Shown in pieces: positions 35,080-44,800 of a DNA stretch of 64,000 bases (positions within the stretch are counted from its first letter, which is position 1; every line of letters starts with the position of its first letter). Location of the stretch: positions 1 through 64,000 of the forward strand of contig JAFAGC010000087.1 in the NCBI GenBank assembly GCA_023423065.1, given 5' to 3'. Source of the stretch: Pseudomonadota bacterium (GTDB lineage Bacteria; Pseudomonadota; Gammaproteobacteria; Steroidobacterales; Steroidobacteraceae). The notes under the pieces are model-generated. The model saw only the letters and a program-made list of their open reading frames with translations, was not told the origin of the DNA and did not search any database. The position numbers and the translations under genes were made by a program.

Positions 35080-36621
35080 ATGCTTGGCCCCACCGACGGC
35101 CCTGCCATCACTGAAATGCTTTCCTCAGAGCTCGTCCGGAGCGTTCTCGATTCGGCTCCGGACGCGATGATCATCATCGACTCGACCGGCACGATCCTGT
35201 TTGCCAACAACCAGGTGACCGCGTTGTTTGGCTATGCCCCGGCCGAGCTCATCGGCCAGAAGGTGGAGCTGCTGCTGCCCGAGCGATTCCGGGCGCGCCA
35301 CACCGGACATCGGGATGGTTATGCGCGCAACGTGCGCGTACGCCCGATGGGCGCGGGACTCGAGCTGTTCGGCATGCGCCGGGATGCCACCGAGTTCCCG
35401 GTCGAGATCAGCCTGAGTCCGATTTCCCAGGGAAACATGTCGATCGTCGCCGCGGCCATCCGCGACGTGACGGAGCGCAAGCAGGTCGAACAGGCACTGC
35501 GTGAGGCGCGTCACGACGCGGACTACGCCAATCTCGCCAAGAGCCGCTTTCTCGCGACGGCGAGCCACGACCTGCGCCAGCCCCTGCAAACGCTCGGGCT
35601 GCTGAATGGCGCCCTGCGCCGCATGATCCAGGACGAGGAATGCCGCGAGGCGCTCAAGCAGCAGGACGAGGCCATCGATGCGATGTCGCGCCTGCTGAAC
35701 GCGCTGCTCGACATCAGCAAACTCGAATCCGGCGCCATCAAGGCGGAGGCCACGGATTTCGAGTTGGCGCCACTGTTCGAGGAGTTGCGACGCGACTTTG
35801 CCGGCGTGGCCGCCAGCAAGGGATTGCGACTGTCGGTCGATACGCCGACGCAGCGGGCGTTTTCCGACGTCGCGCTCGTCGGGCAGCTGCTGCGCAACCT
35901 GCTGTCGAATGCCGTCAAGTACACGCAGCGCGGCTCCGTCGAGTTGCGCTGCGAGCCGCGCGAGGATCGCCTGCGCATCGAAGTGCGCGACACCGGCCTC
36001 GGCATCGCGCCCGAGCAGTTAGGCCACATCTTCGAGGAGTTCTACCAGGTCGGCGTCTCTCCCAACAGTTCGCGGGACGGCTACGGCCTGGGCCTCAGCA
36101 TCGTGCAGCGGATCGTGAAGCTGCTCGACATTTCCATCGACGTGACGTCGACGCCCGGCGTCGGCTCGGTGTTCGCCATCGAGCTTCCGCGTTCCTCGGC
36201 GACCTCGTGCGTGACCGCATCCGCGGCCAGGATCGCCGGCCGCGCGCACGACCCGAGCGCGCACCGGATCCTGGTGGTCGAGGACGAGCCCGGTGTGCGC
36301 AGCGCCATGCGCATGCTGCTGAAGATCGAGGGATTCGACGTCACCGCCGTCGCCACCGCCGACGAAGCCGTCGCGCTGCTGCGCACCGATCCATTCGACC
36401 TGCTCGTGACGGATTACCATCTCGAAAAGGGCCGGACAGGCACACAGGTCATCGCCGCGGCGCGCGAGGCTCGCGGACCCGAATTCGGCGCCGTGCTGGT
36501 CACGGGCGATACATCGCCCGCCGTGCGGGAGTTGCCCGGCGATGCGCGCCTGCGGATCACGAGCAAGCCCATCAATTCGGACGAGCTCTTATCCCTGGTG
36601 CAAGGCCTTCTCCAGCCTTGA
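35080..36621 (+). CDS. Hybrid sensor histidine kinase (PAS-kinase-receiver)
   Basis: A 513-residue soluble hybrid kinase. A PAS domain (about 15-135) has the common LLPERFRARHTGHRDGY and PMGAGLELFG motifs; the dimerisation domain has SHDLRQPLQTL with the phosphorylated His near 163; the ATPase part has NLLSNAVKYT and DTGLGIAPEQ and GYGLGLSIV; a receiver domain starts near 400 (RILVVEDEPG) with the acceptor Asp in LLVTDYHLEKG. No membrane segment. ATG 35080 is preferred; an in-frame TTG at 35056 is possible. No partner regulator is adjacent, so signalling to FixJ or an unlinked protein is open. Confidence 0.85.
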   Translation: MLGPTDGPAITEMLSSELVRSVLDSAPDAMIIIDSTGTILFANNQVTALFGYAPAELIGQKVELLLPERFRARHTGHRDGYARNVRVRPMGAGLELFGMRRDATEFPVEISLSPISQGNMSIVAAAIRDVTERKQVEQALREARHDADYANLAKSRFLATASHDLRQPLQTLGLLNGALRRMIQDEECREALKQQDEAIDAMSRLLNALLDISKLESGAIKAEATDFELAPLFEELRRDFAGVAASKGLRLSVDTPTQRAFSDVALVGQLLRNLLSNAVKYTQRGSVELRCEPREDRLRIEVRDTGLGIAPEQLGHIFEEFYQVGVSPNSSRDGYGLGLSIVQRIVKLLDISIDVTSTPGVGSVFAIELPRSSATSCVTASAARIAGRAHDPSAHRILVVEDEPGVRSAMRMLLKIEGFDVTAVATADEAVALLRTDPFDLLVTDYHLEKGRTGTQVIAAAREARGPEFGAVLVTGDTSPAVRELPGDARLRITSKPINSDELLSLVQGLLQP

Positions 36622-37383
36622 GTCGAGTCCGCGCGCGGCGTGGCGCTCGCCGCCATCACTCTTCGCCACCAGCACGTCACCCTCGGTGACCTCGGCCAGG
36701 CGCGTGCCGAGACACGACGGACACAGGGCGACGACCAGCAGGTCGTAGCGGCGGGCGGAAATGAGCCGTGGCAGGCAATCCTCGGGAGCGCCGTCGAACA
36801 TCTGGATGCGCTCGCACCCGACGCGGAATTCGCGCACGAGCTGCGCGAGTCTGACGGCGCGCTCCATGCGCAGCGGCTCGTCTTCCCTTTCCCGCTCGCC
36901 GTAGAGGATGTCGAGGTCGCCGGCGCATCCCAGCGCCAGGAAGCCCGCCGCCTGCAGCACCGCGCGCGCCGCGCGCGCGGAATCCGGATCCGAGACGTCC
37001 ACGGCGGCGGCGATCCGCGCCGGATCACGCCACGGTACGGGGCCGGCCAGCAGCAGTGGCGCCGGACACTCGCGGGCGATCCGGCAATCCACCCGTTCGC
37101 CCGTCGGGGCCTTGATGAGCAGGTCCGGCGCATGCACCTGCACGTGCCGCAGCAGCGAGCGGTGCGGCGGCTCGTCCCGGCCGACCAGGCAACCGAGCGT
37201 AACCCTGTCATGGGACAACCCGGCGCACCGCGCGGACAGCAAAGGCAACAGCCTCGTCTCCGCCGCCAGCAGCTCGAGACGCGCCCCGAATTGGCGCGCG
37301 AGCCATACCGCCTTGTCCACGACTAACAAGGATCCCGGGGTGGCGTCCTCGACGACGGCGAGGATCGACGTCAGCTTGTCCAA
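36589..37383 (-). CDS. Divergent tandem universal stress protein
   Basis: A 264-residue protein with the two-domain Usp layout (LTSILAVVEDATPGSLLVVDKAVWLARQFGARLELL at the start in standard form, second domain from about 122, ARIAAAVDVSDPD). It lacks the GxxGxxxGS-type ATP-binding signature seen in the copies at 25146 and 60415 and is shorter, so nucleotide binding is doubtful. It lies 9 bases after the DksA-like gene and overlaps the end of the convergent hybrid kinase gene by 33 bases. Confidence 0.72.
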   Translation of the reverse strand: MDKLTSILAVVEDATPGSLLVVDKAVWLARQFGARLELLAAETRLLPLLSARCAGLSHDRVTLGCLVGRDEPPHRSLLRHVQVHAPDLLIKAPTGERVDCRIARECPAPLLLAGPVPWRDPARIAAAVDVSDPDSARAARAVLQAAGFLALGCAGDLDILYGEREREDEPLRMERAVRLAQLVREFRVGCERIQMFDGAPEDCLPRLISARRYDLLVVALCPSCLGTRLAEVTEGDVLVAKSDGGERHAARGLDSRLEKALHQG

Positions 37384-37392
37384 TGCATCACC

Positions 37393-37737
37393 TCAGGCGT
37401 CTCGCGCGCACACGCGGCAGGTTGCCGCGTAGGGCACGGCCGTCCGGCGTGCGGCGTCGATTTCCGCGCCGCATTTTTCGCAACGCGCGAAGGCGCCCTC
37501 CGCGAGCCGCCCGAGCGCGAGGTCGATCTGCCGCAGCTCTTCGACCGCGCTCTGCTCGATGGCCTGCAGCACCTCGTCGTTTTCGACGGCGATGGCCGCA
37601 TCGTCGCTGTCGCGGGGCAACGGCTCGCGCTCGCGGCGCAGGTCGCGCCGCACACGGTCGAGTCGATCGCGCAGCTCGGCCGCGCGCGCCATCAGCCGTT
37701 CGCGGGAGCGCATCAAATCGTCGGTATCGGCCTTCAT
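37393..37737 (-). CDS. TraR/DksA-family zinc finger protein
   Basis: A 114-residue protein with an N-terminal coiled coil (about 10-75) and a C-terminal C4 zinc finger (CEKCGAEI and CRVCA), as in DksA/TraR proteins that bind in the secondary channel of RNA polymerase. The coiled-coil tip lacks an obvious DxxDxA motif, so it may act differently from DksA. ATG 37737 is chosen because GAGG lies nine bases upstream; ATG 37746 has no spacing. It leads a unit with the stress protein gene and is divergent from fixL. Confidence 0.82.
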   Translation of the reverse strand: MKADTDDLMRSRERLMARAAELRDRLDRVRRDLRREREPLPRDSDDAAIAVENDEVLQAIEQSAVEELRQIDLALGRLAEGAFARCEKCGAEIDAARRTAVPYAATCRVCARDA

Positions 37738-37754
37738 GGCCCGCATCCTCGCAA

Positions 37755-37772
37755 TACGATGCGCGGCGGATA
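37755..37772. promoter_or_regulatory. Motif copy between the dksA-like gene and fixL
   Basis: TACGATGCGCGGCGGATA keeps the TACG and CGGAT blocks at the exact spacing of the copies at 33926, 35006 and 60329, though the middle differs. It would fit autoregulation of fixLJ. Weak on its own. Confidence 0.35.
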
Positions 37773-37845
37773 ATCAGCCGCTATACCTACCTTGTCCGTG
37801 GTTTTGCGTACATCTAGCCACCTGGCGCAACTCCATACTCGCATC

Positions 37846-39339
37846 ATGTATTCGCGGGAGACCCAGGCGTTGATGGAGGCGGCCGTGGACGCCATCGTCG
37901 TCATCGATCATCGTGGCCACATCACGGACGTGAACGCCTCCGCCTGCCGCACCTTCGGCTACCGGGCGGACGAGCTGCTCGGCGAGAACGTCAGCATGCT
38001 CATGCCCGAACCGGACCGCACCGCCCACGATGGCTACATGAAGCGCTACCTGGACACCGGCGTTGCCCGGATCATCGGCATCGGCCGCGAGGTCACCGCG
38101 CGCCGCAAGGACGGCAGCGTTTTTCCGGCCCGGCTGTCGGTCGGACGCGTGCCGGACACCGCTCCGCCGCGCTTCGTCGGGTTGCTGCGCGACGCCACCG
38201 AGGAGAACGAGACGCTCGCGGACCTCAAGCTCGAGCGCGACCGGGCGCGCGCGTATCTCGATCTTTCGGACTCGATCCTCGTCGAGCTCGACGCCGCACG
38301 TCGCGTGCGCGAGGTGAATCCGCGCGGCAGCGAGCTGCTGGGCGCCGCCGCGCAGGAAATCGCGGGACTCGACTGGGTGTCGTTCATGTGCGGTGACGCC
38401 GAGCGAGAACGGGCCCGCCTCCTGCTCGCGAACGCGCTTTCGAGCGGATACCAGCGCGAGCGCGAATTCGACTGTGTCGCGATGGACGGCACGCCACGCC
38501 GCATCTACTGGCGCTGCATCGCGCTGCGCGGCGCGGATGGCACGCCCGCCGGCTGGCTGTGCTCCGGGATGGATGTGACCAAACAGATCGAACGCGAACA
38601 GAACCTGCACCTCGCGCAGGACCGGCTGACGCGCGTCGCGCGTCTCGCGACCCTGGGCGAGATGACCGCGGGGATCGCGCACGAACTCAACCAGCCGCTC
38701 ACCGCGATCACCACCTATGCGCGCGCCTGCGAACGATATCTCGGCATGGCCGATCCCGACATGGCCGAAATTCGCGAGGCGGTGCGCGAGATCAGCGCCG
38801 AAGGGCTGCGCGCCGGCGAGATCATCCGGCGGCTGCGACGCATGACGCGCGCCGACACGGCCGACGAACACGCGCCGGTCGAGGTCAGCGTGCTCATCGA
38901 GGAATTGCGCTCGCTCATGCTGTCGGACGCGCGCGCCCACGAGGCGCGCCTGTCCATCGAGATCGAGCCCGACCTGCCGCCGGTCAGCGGCAATACCGTG
39001 CAGCTGCAACAGGTGATCCTCAATCTACTGCGCAACGCGCTCGAAGCGCTGCTCGAATGTCCGCCCGGGTCCCGCCAGGTCCAATTGAGCGCGGTACGCA
39101 CGCTCGATGGCCACGTGGAGCTGTGCGTGACCGACAACGGGCCCGGCATCGATGCCAGCATCCGCGATAGTTTGTTCGATCCGTTTTCGACCACCAAGTC
39201 GGCGGGAACGGGTCTCGGCCTCGCCATCAGCCGTACCATCGTGCAGGGACACCGCGGTAGTATCGAGGCGCGACCGGCGCCGCCGCGGGGAACGACCTTC
39301 TGCGTGCGGCTGCCCGTGTCGGAGGAGATCGTCAGATGA
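37846..39339 (+). CDS. fixL: FixL-like oxygen-sensor histidine kinase
   Basis: A 497-residue soluble kinase. The first PAS domain aligns without gaps to the haem PAS of rhizobial FixL: MPEPDRTAHDGYMKRY and RIIGIGREV place His61 at the haem-ligand position (His200 of Bradyrhizobium FixL), Arg67 at Arg206 and Arg81 at Arg220; His214 is replaced by Arg75. A second PAS follows (about 135-250), then the FixL-type kinase core GEMTAGIAHELNQPLTAI with phospho-His279, N box NLLRNALEAL and GTGLGLAIS. ATG 37846 is used; TTG 37792 would add 18 residues. It overlaps fixJ (ATGA). Confidence 0.88.
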   Translation: MYSRETQALMEAAVDAIVVIDHRGHITDVNASACRTFGYRADELLGENVSMLMPEPDRTAHDGYMKRYLDTGVARIIGIGREVTARRKDGSVFPARLSVGRVPDTAPPRFVGLLRDATEENETLADLKLERDRARAYLDLSDSILVELDAARRVREVNPRGSELLGAAAQEIAGLDWVSFMCGDAERERARLLLANALSSGYQREREFDCVAMDGTPRRIYWRCIALRGADGTPAGWLCSGMDVTKQIEREQNLHLAQDRLTRVARLATLGEMTAGIAHELNQPLTAITTYARACERYLGMADPDMAEIREAVREISAEGLRAGEIIRRLRRMTRADTADEHAPVEVSVLIEELRSLMLSDARAHEARLSIEIEPDLPPVSGNTVQLQQVILNLLRNALEALLECPPGSRQVQLSAVRTLDGHVELCVTDNGPGIDASIRDSLFDPFSTTKSAGTGLGLAISRTIVQGHRGSIEARPAPPRGTTFCVRLPVSEEIVR

Positions 39340-39956
39340 AAAAGAATCCCGTGGTCATGGTGGTCGACGACGACGCCGGCGTGCGCAATGCGATGCGCAT
39401 CCTGCTCAAGTCGGTCGGCCTCGAATCGATGTTGTTCGCATCGGCGCCGGAGTTCCTCAATGGCTACCAGCCGTCGCAGCCCGGCTGCCTCGTGCTCGAC
39501 ATCCGCATGCCCGGCATGAGCGGGCTCGAGCTGCAGCAGCAGCTCAACCTGCGTGGCGCGGTGATCCCGGTGATCTTCATGACCGGACACGGCGACATCC
39601 CGATGGCGGTCGAGGCCATGCAGCACGGCGCCTTCGATTTCCTGCAGAAGCCGTTTCGCGACCAGGATCTGCTCGACCGCATCCAGAAAGCCATCGCCAA
39701 GGACGCCGAGCTGCGCGCATCGCTCGGGGAACACGAGCGCATCAGGTCGCACCTGGAATCGCTGACGCCGCGCGAACGCGAGGTGCTCGATCTCATGACC
39801 CTCGGCAAGCAGAACAAGTCGATCGCGCAGGACCTGGGCGTGAGCCCGCGCACCGTGGAGATCCACCGCGCCCGCGTGATGGAAAAGATGAACGCGCATT
39901 CGGTGGCCGAGCTGGTGCGCATGATGATCGACATCAACCACGCGTCGACGCACTGA
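39336..39956 (+). CDS. fixJ: FixJ-family response regulator
   Basis: A 206-residue regulator with a receiver domain (Asp55 in LVLDIRMPG, Lys105 in FLQKPF, acidic DDD at 11-13) and a C-terminal LuxR/NarL-type helix-turn-helix (LTPREREVLDLMTLGKQNKSI read around 143-163, SPRTVEIHRARVMEKM). The spacing and the MTGHGDIPMAVEAM segment are typical of FixJ. Phosphorylated by the FixL-like kinase encoded just before, it probably activates genes at low oxygen. The TACG motifs in the window are its candidate sites. Confidence 0.92.
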   Translation: MKKNPVVMVVDDDAGVRNAMRILLKSVGLESMLFASAPEFLNGYQPSQPGCLVLDIRMPGMSGLELQQQLNLRGAVIPVIFMTGHGDIPMAVEAMQHGAFDFLQKPFRDQDLLDRIQKAIAKDAELRASLGEHERIRSHLESLTPREREVLDLMTLGKQNKSIAQDLGVSPRTVEIHRARVMEKMNAHSVAELVRMMIDINHASTH

Positions 39957-40047
39957 GGATGCGGCTACGCCCGGCTGGCTGACCGATCTCGGCGTCCTGG
40001 TCGATCCGGGCGCACTGTCCCTGCTGGTCGCGGCCAACGCCACGCCG

Positions 40048-40479
40048 GTGCTCGTCGCGCGGCTGTTCGGCGAACGATGGGACACTCCCATCGATACCTC
40101 CCTCGGGCGTCGGGGCAAGCTCCCCATTTTCGGCGCCCACAAGACGTGGCGCGGCCTCGCCTCCGGCGCGCTCGCCTGTACGGCGATCGGCGCCTTACTA
40201 CCCTGTGGCGCGTGGGTGGGCCTGGGTTTCGGGCTGATCGCGCTGGGCGGCGATCTCGCCTCCTCTTTCGTCAAGCGCCGCATGCGTTGGCCGGCGGGTC
40301 ATTCCGCGCCGCTGCTCGATCAATTGCCCGAATCCCTGCTGCCGCTGATCCTGTTTGCCGGCCCCCTGTCGCTCGGCCATGCGGCGATCTTCGGCACGGC
40401 CCTGCTGTTCACCCTGCTCGATCTGGCCACCGAGAGGTGGCGCGCACGCCCCGCCGGGCGCGACGACGCCAGTACGTAG
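40048..40479 (+). CDS. CDP-archaeol synthase-like (CarS/DUF46) membrane protein
   Basis: A membrane protein resembling CarS-type CTP transferases: FGERWDTPIDTSLGRRGKLPIFG, HKTWRG, then GGDLASSFVKRRM and SAPLLDQLPESLLP, with about four helices. From GTG 40048 it has 143 residues. The frame is open upstream to 39928 and the upstream sequence (LTDLGVLVDPG, LSLLVAANATPVLVARL) looks like the missing first helix, but it holds no ATG, GTG or TTG. A non-standard start or a sequence error near 39960 is possible. Bacterial substrate unknown; lipid-related activity is inferred from the family. Confidence 0.65.
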   Translation: MLVARLFGERWDTPIDTSLGRRGKLPIFGAHKTWRGLASGALACTAIGALLPCGAWVGLGFGLIALGGDLASSFVKRRMRWPAGHSAPLLDQLPESLLPLILFAGPLSLGHAAIFGTALLFTLLDLATERWRARPAGRDDAST

Positions 40480-40486
40480 TTCTGCG
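40473..40486. promoter_or_regulatory. TACG-type motif upstream of the DUF2892 gene
   Basis: TACGTAGTTCTGCG keeps the TACG-N6-TRCG layout. A further CTACGGATGC lies at 40503-40512. Both precede the DUF2892/RND/sulfide reductase genes by about 70-105 bases. The first copy overlaps the stop codon of the CarS-like gene. Confidence 0.4.
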
Positions 40487-40577
40487 TCCTCGCAATCGGC
40501 TCCTACGGATGCCCGCGGCGGCCGGTTCCACAACAATTCCGCAGGCACGATCGGTGCATCTTGTTGGAGTAGTTGCC

Positions 40578-40781
40578 ATGTCGATCGACCGCATCGTCCT
40601 CGCATTCGCCGGCAGCATGGTGATAGTGAGCCTGTTGCTCGCCTATTTCGTGAACCCGGCCTGGCTGCTGCTCGCCGCGTTCGTCGGACTCAACCTGCTG
40701 CAGGCAGCCTTCTCGGGATTCTGCCCGCTGGCGATGGTCCTGAAGAAGGCCGGCGTGCGGCCCGGCTGCGCGTTTCACTGA
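40578..40781 (+). CDS. DUF2892 family inner-membrane protein
   Basis: A 67-residue protein with two membrane helices (SIDRIVLAFAGSMVIVSLLLAYF start and WLLLAAFVGLNLLQAAFSG) and the family signature SGFCPLAMVLKKAG with a conserved cysteine. The same domain forms the membrane part of the rhodanese YgaP, and free-standing copies often sit near sulfur-handling genes. Here it leads a run with an RND pump and a sulfide:quinone reductase, which fits a link to reduced sulfur. The RND adaptor GTG follows one base after the stop. Confidence 0.8.
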   Translation: MSIDRIVLAFAGSMVIVSLLLAYFVNPAWLLLAAFVGLNLLQAAFSGFCPLAMVLKKAGVRPGCAFH

Positions 40782-40782
40782 C

Positions 40783-41859
40783 GTGTTCGCCGCGCGAGGC
40801 AAGAGCCGGCCGTTGTCGGCGGCAGTGGCGTGCGTGTTGCTGGCATGCGGCTCACCCGAGCCGGCGCCGCCCCCCGCGACCGGCGACCCTTTGGCATCAC
40901 GGGTCGTCGAGGCCCGGCGCACGCCACTCGAGCGGCTGCTCGACGGGCGCATCGAGGCCGTGAACCAGGGCACGGTCGCGGCGCAGACTTCCGGCCGCGT
41001 CACGGAGATCCTCTACGACGTGAACGATTTCGTGCCCGCGGGCGCCGTCATCGTGCGCCTGCGCGCCACCGAGCAGCGCGCCGGACTGCTGCAGGCCGAG
41101 GCGGGATTGCGCGAGGCCACGGCGCGCGACACCGAGGCGCGCCAGCGCTACGAGCGGGCCACCGCGATGTACAAGGACCAGGTCGTCTCCAAGGAAGCGC
41201 TCGACCAGGCGTCCGCGAACCGCGACGCGGCGCGCGCGCAGCTCGCGGCCGCCCGCGCCGCATTGACGGCCGCGCGCGAAGGCGTGGCCTACACGGAAAT
41301 CACCGCGCCCTACGCGGGCGTGGTCACGCGGCGCAACGTCGAAGTCGGCGAGACGGTCGCGCCCGGCACGCCGCTCATGAGCGGGCTGTCGCTGCAGTTC
41401 CTGCGCGTGACCGTGGAGATTCCGCAATCCATCGTCGACCAGGTGCGCCGCATCAGGAAGGCCGCCGTCTACGTCGGCGACCGGCGCATCGAGGCCACGA
41501 AGCTCACCGTGTTTCCCGAGGCCGCGCCGCCCGGCAACACCTTCCGCGCGCGGCTCGAACTACCCGAGAACGCCGCCGACCTGTACCCCGGCATGTTCGT
41601 CAAGGTGGCCTTCGTCATCGGCGAGACCGAGCGACTGCTGGTTCCCGCGAGCGCGGTGGTCGAGCGCAGTGAAGTCAGCGCGGTCTACGTCATCGATGCC
41701 ACCGGCCGCACGACCCTGCGCCAGGTGCGCATGGGCCATCGCTTCGGCGAAGACGTGGAGATCCTGGCCGGGCTCGTGGCGGGCGACCGCATCGCCACCG
41801 ATCCGATCGCGGCCATGAAACGCCTGGCGCCGCTAACTACCCCCGGAGACGCGGGGTGA
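40783..41859 (+). CDS. RND efflux periplasmic adaptor lipoprotein
   Basis: A 358-residue membrane fusion protein starting at GTG 40783, with a lipobox (LLACGS, Cys22) so it is lipid-anchored. The lipoyl halves are GTVAAQTSGRVTEILYDVND and EITAPYAGVVTRRNVEVGE read as standard motifs, separated by an alanine-rich coiled hairpin (about 95-165), followed by beta-barrel and membrane-proximal domains. Its stop overlaps the GTG of the pump gene. No outer-membrane factor is encoded nearby. Confidence 0.88.
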   Translation: MFAARGKSRPLSAAVACVLLACGSPEPAPPPATGDPLASRVVEARRTPLERLLDGRIEAVNQGTVAAQTSGRVTEILYDVNDFVPAGAVIVRLRATEQRAGLLQAEAGLREATARDTEARQRYERATAMYKDQVVSKEALDQASANRDAARAQLAAARAALTAAREGVAYTEITAPYAGVVTRRNVEVGETVAPGTPLMSGLSLQFLRVTVEIPQSIVDQVRRIRKAAVYVGDRRIEATKLTVFPEAAPPGNTFRARLELPENAADLYPGMFVKVAFVIGETERLLVPASAVVERSEVSAVYVIDATGRTTLRQVRMGHRFGEDVEILAGLVAGDRIATDPIAAMKRLAPLTTPGDAG

Positions 41860-44800
41860 GCGAGGCGCTGGGATTCAGCGGCCGTCTCGCGCGCGCGTTC
41901 CTCGGGCGGCAGCTCACGCCGCTGCTGGCGCTCGCGGCGCTGCTGGCCGGCGCCTTTGCCGTGCTCGTCACTCCGCGCGAGGAAGAACCGCAGATCGACG
42001 TCACCTTCGCGAACGTGCTGGTGCCGTTTCCGGGCGCCTCGGCCGAGCAGGTCGAGAACCTGGTCGCCACACCCATGGAAAAAGTGCTCGGCGAGATCGC
42101 GGGGGTCGAGCACATCACCTCCGCCTCGCGCCCGGGACTTGCGGTGCTCGGCATCCAGTTCGAGGTGGGCGAGCCGCGCACCGAGGCCATCGTGCGCCTC
42201 TACAACGCTATCTACTCGAACCAGGATTGGCAGCCACCGGGTTCGGGGGTGCTGCAGCCGCTGGTCAAGCCGAAAGGAATCGACGACGTTCCCATCGTCA
42301 CGCTGACGCTGTGGACGGCCGACCCGGCGCGCGGCGGCCACGATCTCGGCCAGGTCGCGCGCACGCTCGAAGCCGAGCTCAAGCGCGTGCCGGGAACGCG
42401 CAACGTGTACACGATCGGCGCGCCGCGCAGCGTCGTGCGTGTCGACCTCGATCCGCAACGACTGTCGGGATTCGGGCTCACGGTCGGCGAGCTGATGCAG
42501 TCCTTGCAGGCGGCGAACGTCGTGCAACACGCCGGATCGCTGGTGGGCGACAACCAGGTGACCGCGGTCGATGCCGGGCGATTTCTCGCCGATCGCAACG
42601 ACATCGCAGGGCTCGTGGTGGGTGCGCACCAGGGGAAGCCGGTGTTCCTCGAAGACGTCGCGACGGTCAGTCTCGGTCCCGAGCAGCCCGATTCATACGT
42701 CTGGTTCGGCACCGGACCCGGCGCCGACACGCGCGGCATCCCGTCCGTCGAGCACGCGCCCGCCGTGACGATCGCGATCTCGAAGAAGCCGGGCGAAAAC
42801 GCGATCGACGTCGCCACGCAGGTGATCGAGCGCGTCGACCGGCTGCGCGGCACCTACATTCCCGAGGGCGTCGAAGTCACCGTCACGCGCAACTACGGCG
42901 AGACGGCGAACGACAAGGCGAAGAAACTCATCCAGAAGCTGCTGTTCGCGACCGCCTCGGTGGTGTTGCTGGTGGTGTTCGCGATGGGCCGGCGCGAGGC
43001 CGTCGTGGTCGGCGCGGCTATTGTCGTGACGCTCGCGGCGACCTTGTTCGCCTCGTGGGCGTGGGGCTTCACCATCAATCGCGTGTCGCTGTTCGCGCTG
43101 ATCTTCTCCATCGGCATCCTGGTCGACGACGCCATCGTCATCGTCGAGAACGTGCATCGGCACGCGCGGCTGCCCGAAAACCGCGACACGCCGATGACGC
43201 AGCTGATTCCGCGCGCCGTCGACGAGGTGGGCGGCCCCACCATCCTCGCCACCTTCACGGTCATCGCGGCACTGCTGCCCATGGCCTTCGTGAGCGGCCT
43301 GATGGGCCCGTACATGAGCCCCATCCCGATCAACTCGAGCATGGGCATGATGATCTCGCTCGCCGTGGCGCTGGTGTTCACGCCGTGGCTATGCCGCAAG
43401 CTGCTCGGCGGGCACGGGCCGGCGCACGAAGAGGCCGAAAGCCCGCGATTGCGCCGTCTGTTCGAGCGCGTGCTGCGTCCGTTTCTCGGCGGCGGCGCCG
43501 CGCGCGGCCGCCGTCACAAGCTCTACTGGGGCGTGCTCGGCGCGATTGTCGTCGCCGTCGGGCTGGTCGCCGTGCGACTCGTCGTCATGAAGATGCTGCC
43601 CTTCGACAACAAGTCGGAATTCCAGGTCGTCGTCAACCTGCCCGAGGGCAGCACGCTCGAATCCACGGCGCGCGTGCTCGACGAGCTCGCGCACGAAGTC
43701 GGCAAGTTGCCGGAAGTCAGCGACTACCAGGCCTATGCCGGCACCGCCGCGCCGATCAACTTCAACGGGCTCGTGCGCCAGTACTACCTGCGCGAAAGCC
43801 CGGAGCTCGGCGACCTGCAGGTGAACCTGGTCGACAAACATCATCGCTCGCGCAAGAGCCACGACATCGCGCTCGCGGTGCGGCCCGCCCTCGCCGAGAT
43901 CGGGCGCAAACAGGGTGCTTCAGTGCAGGTGGTGGAAGTGCCGCCCGGCCCACCGGTCCAGGCGCCGCTGGTGGCCGAGGTGTATGGACCAGGTTACGCG
44001 GAACAGCAGCGCATCGCCGCTGGCGTGCGGCAGGTATTCGACGAGACGCCCGACATCGTCGACGTCGACGACAGCCTCGAAGCGCCGGCCCGGCGTTTCG
44101 TGATCGAGATCGACCGGCAGAAGGCCGCGCAGCTCGGCGTGGCGCAGCAGCCGATCGTCGATGCGATCGCGGCCGCGCTCAGCGGCAGCGACGTGACCTA
44201 CGCGCACCCGGGCCGCGAGCGATACCCCATCCCGGTGCGCGCCGGGCTGCCGATCGCCGACAAGGGTGACGCCAGCGCGCTGCTGGCGCTCGAAGTGCGC
44301 GCCGCCGACGGGACGGCGATCCCGCTCTCCGAGCTCGTAACGCTGCGCGAGACGCGGCGCGACTCGACTATCTACCACAAGGACCTGCTGCCGGTGGTCT
44401 ACGTGACCGGCGACATGGCAGGCCGGCTCGACAGCCCGCTGTACGGCATGTTCGACATGGTGGGCCGGATCGCGGACGAACCGCCGGGCGGCGCGGCCAT
44501 CGAGCAGCGGTTCATTTCCCAGCCCGCCGATCCAAACCAGGTCGCGATCAAGTGGGACGGCGAGTGGCAGATCACCTACGAGACGTTTCGCGACATGGGC
44601 CTCGCCTACGCGGTCGGGCTCGTTCTCATCTATCTACTGGTGGTCGCGCAGTTCGGATCGTACGTCCTGCCGCTGATCATCATGGCGCCGATCCCGCTGA
44701 CGATCGTCGGCGTGATGCCCGGGCACGCGCTGCTCGGCGCGCAGTTCACCGCGACGTCGATGATCGGCATGATCGCGCTGGCCGGCATCATCGTGCGCAA

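Noticed and set aside
35080..35500. PAS domain of the hybrid kinase as a second haem sensor
   Set aside because: Its His-rich stretch (RARHTGHRDGY) belongs to a widespread non-haem PAS type and does not align with the FixL haem contacts.
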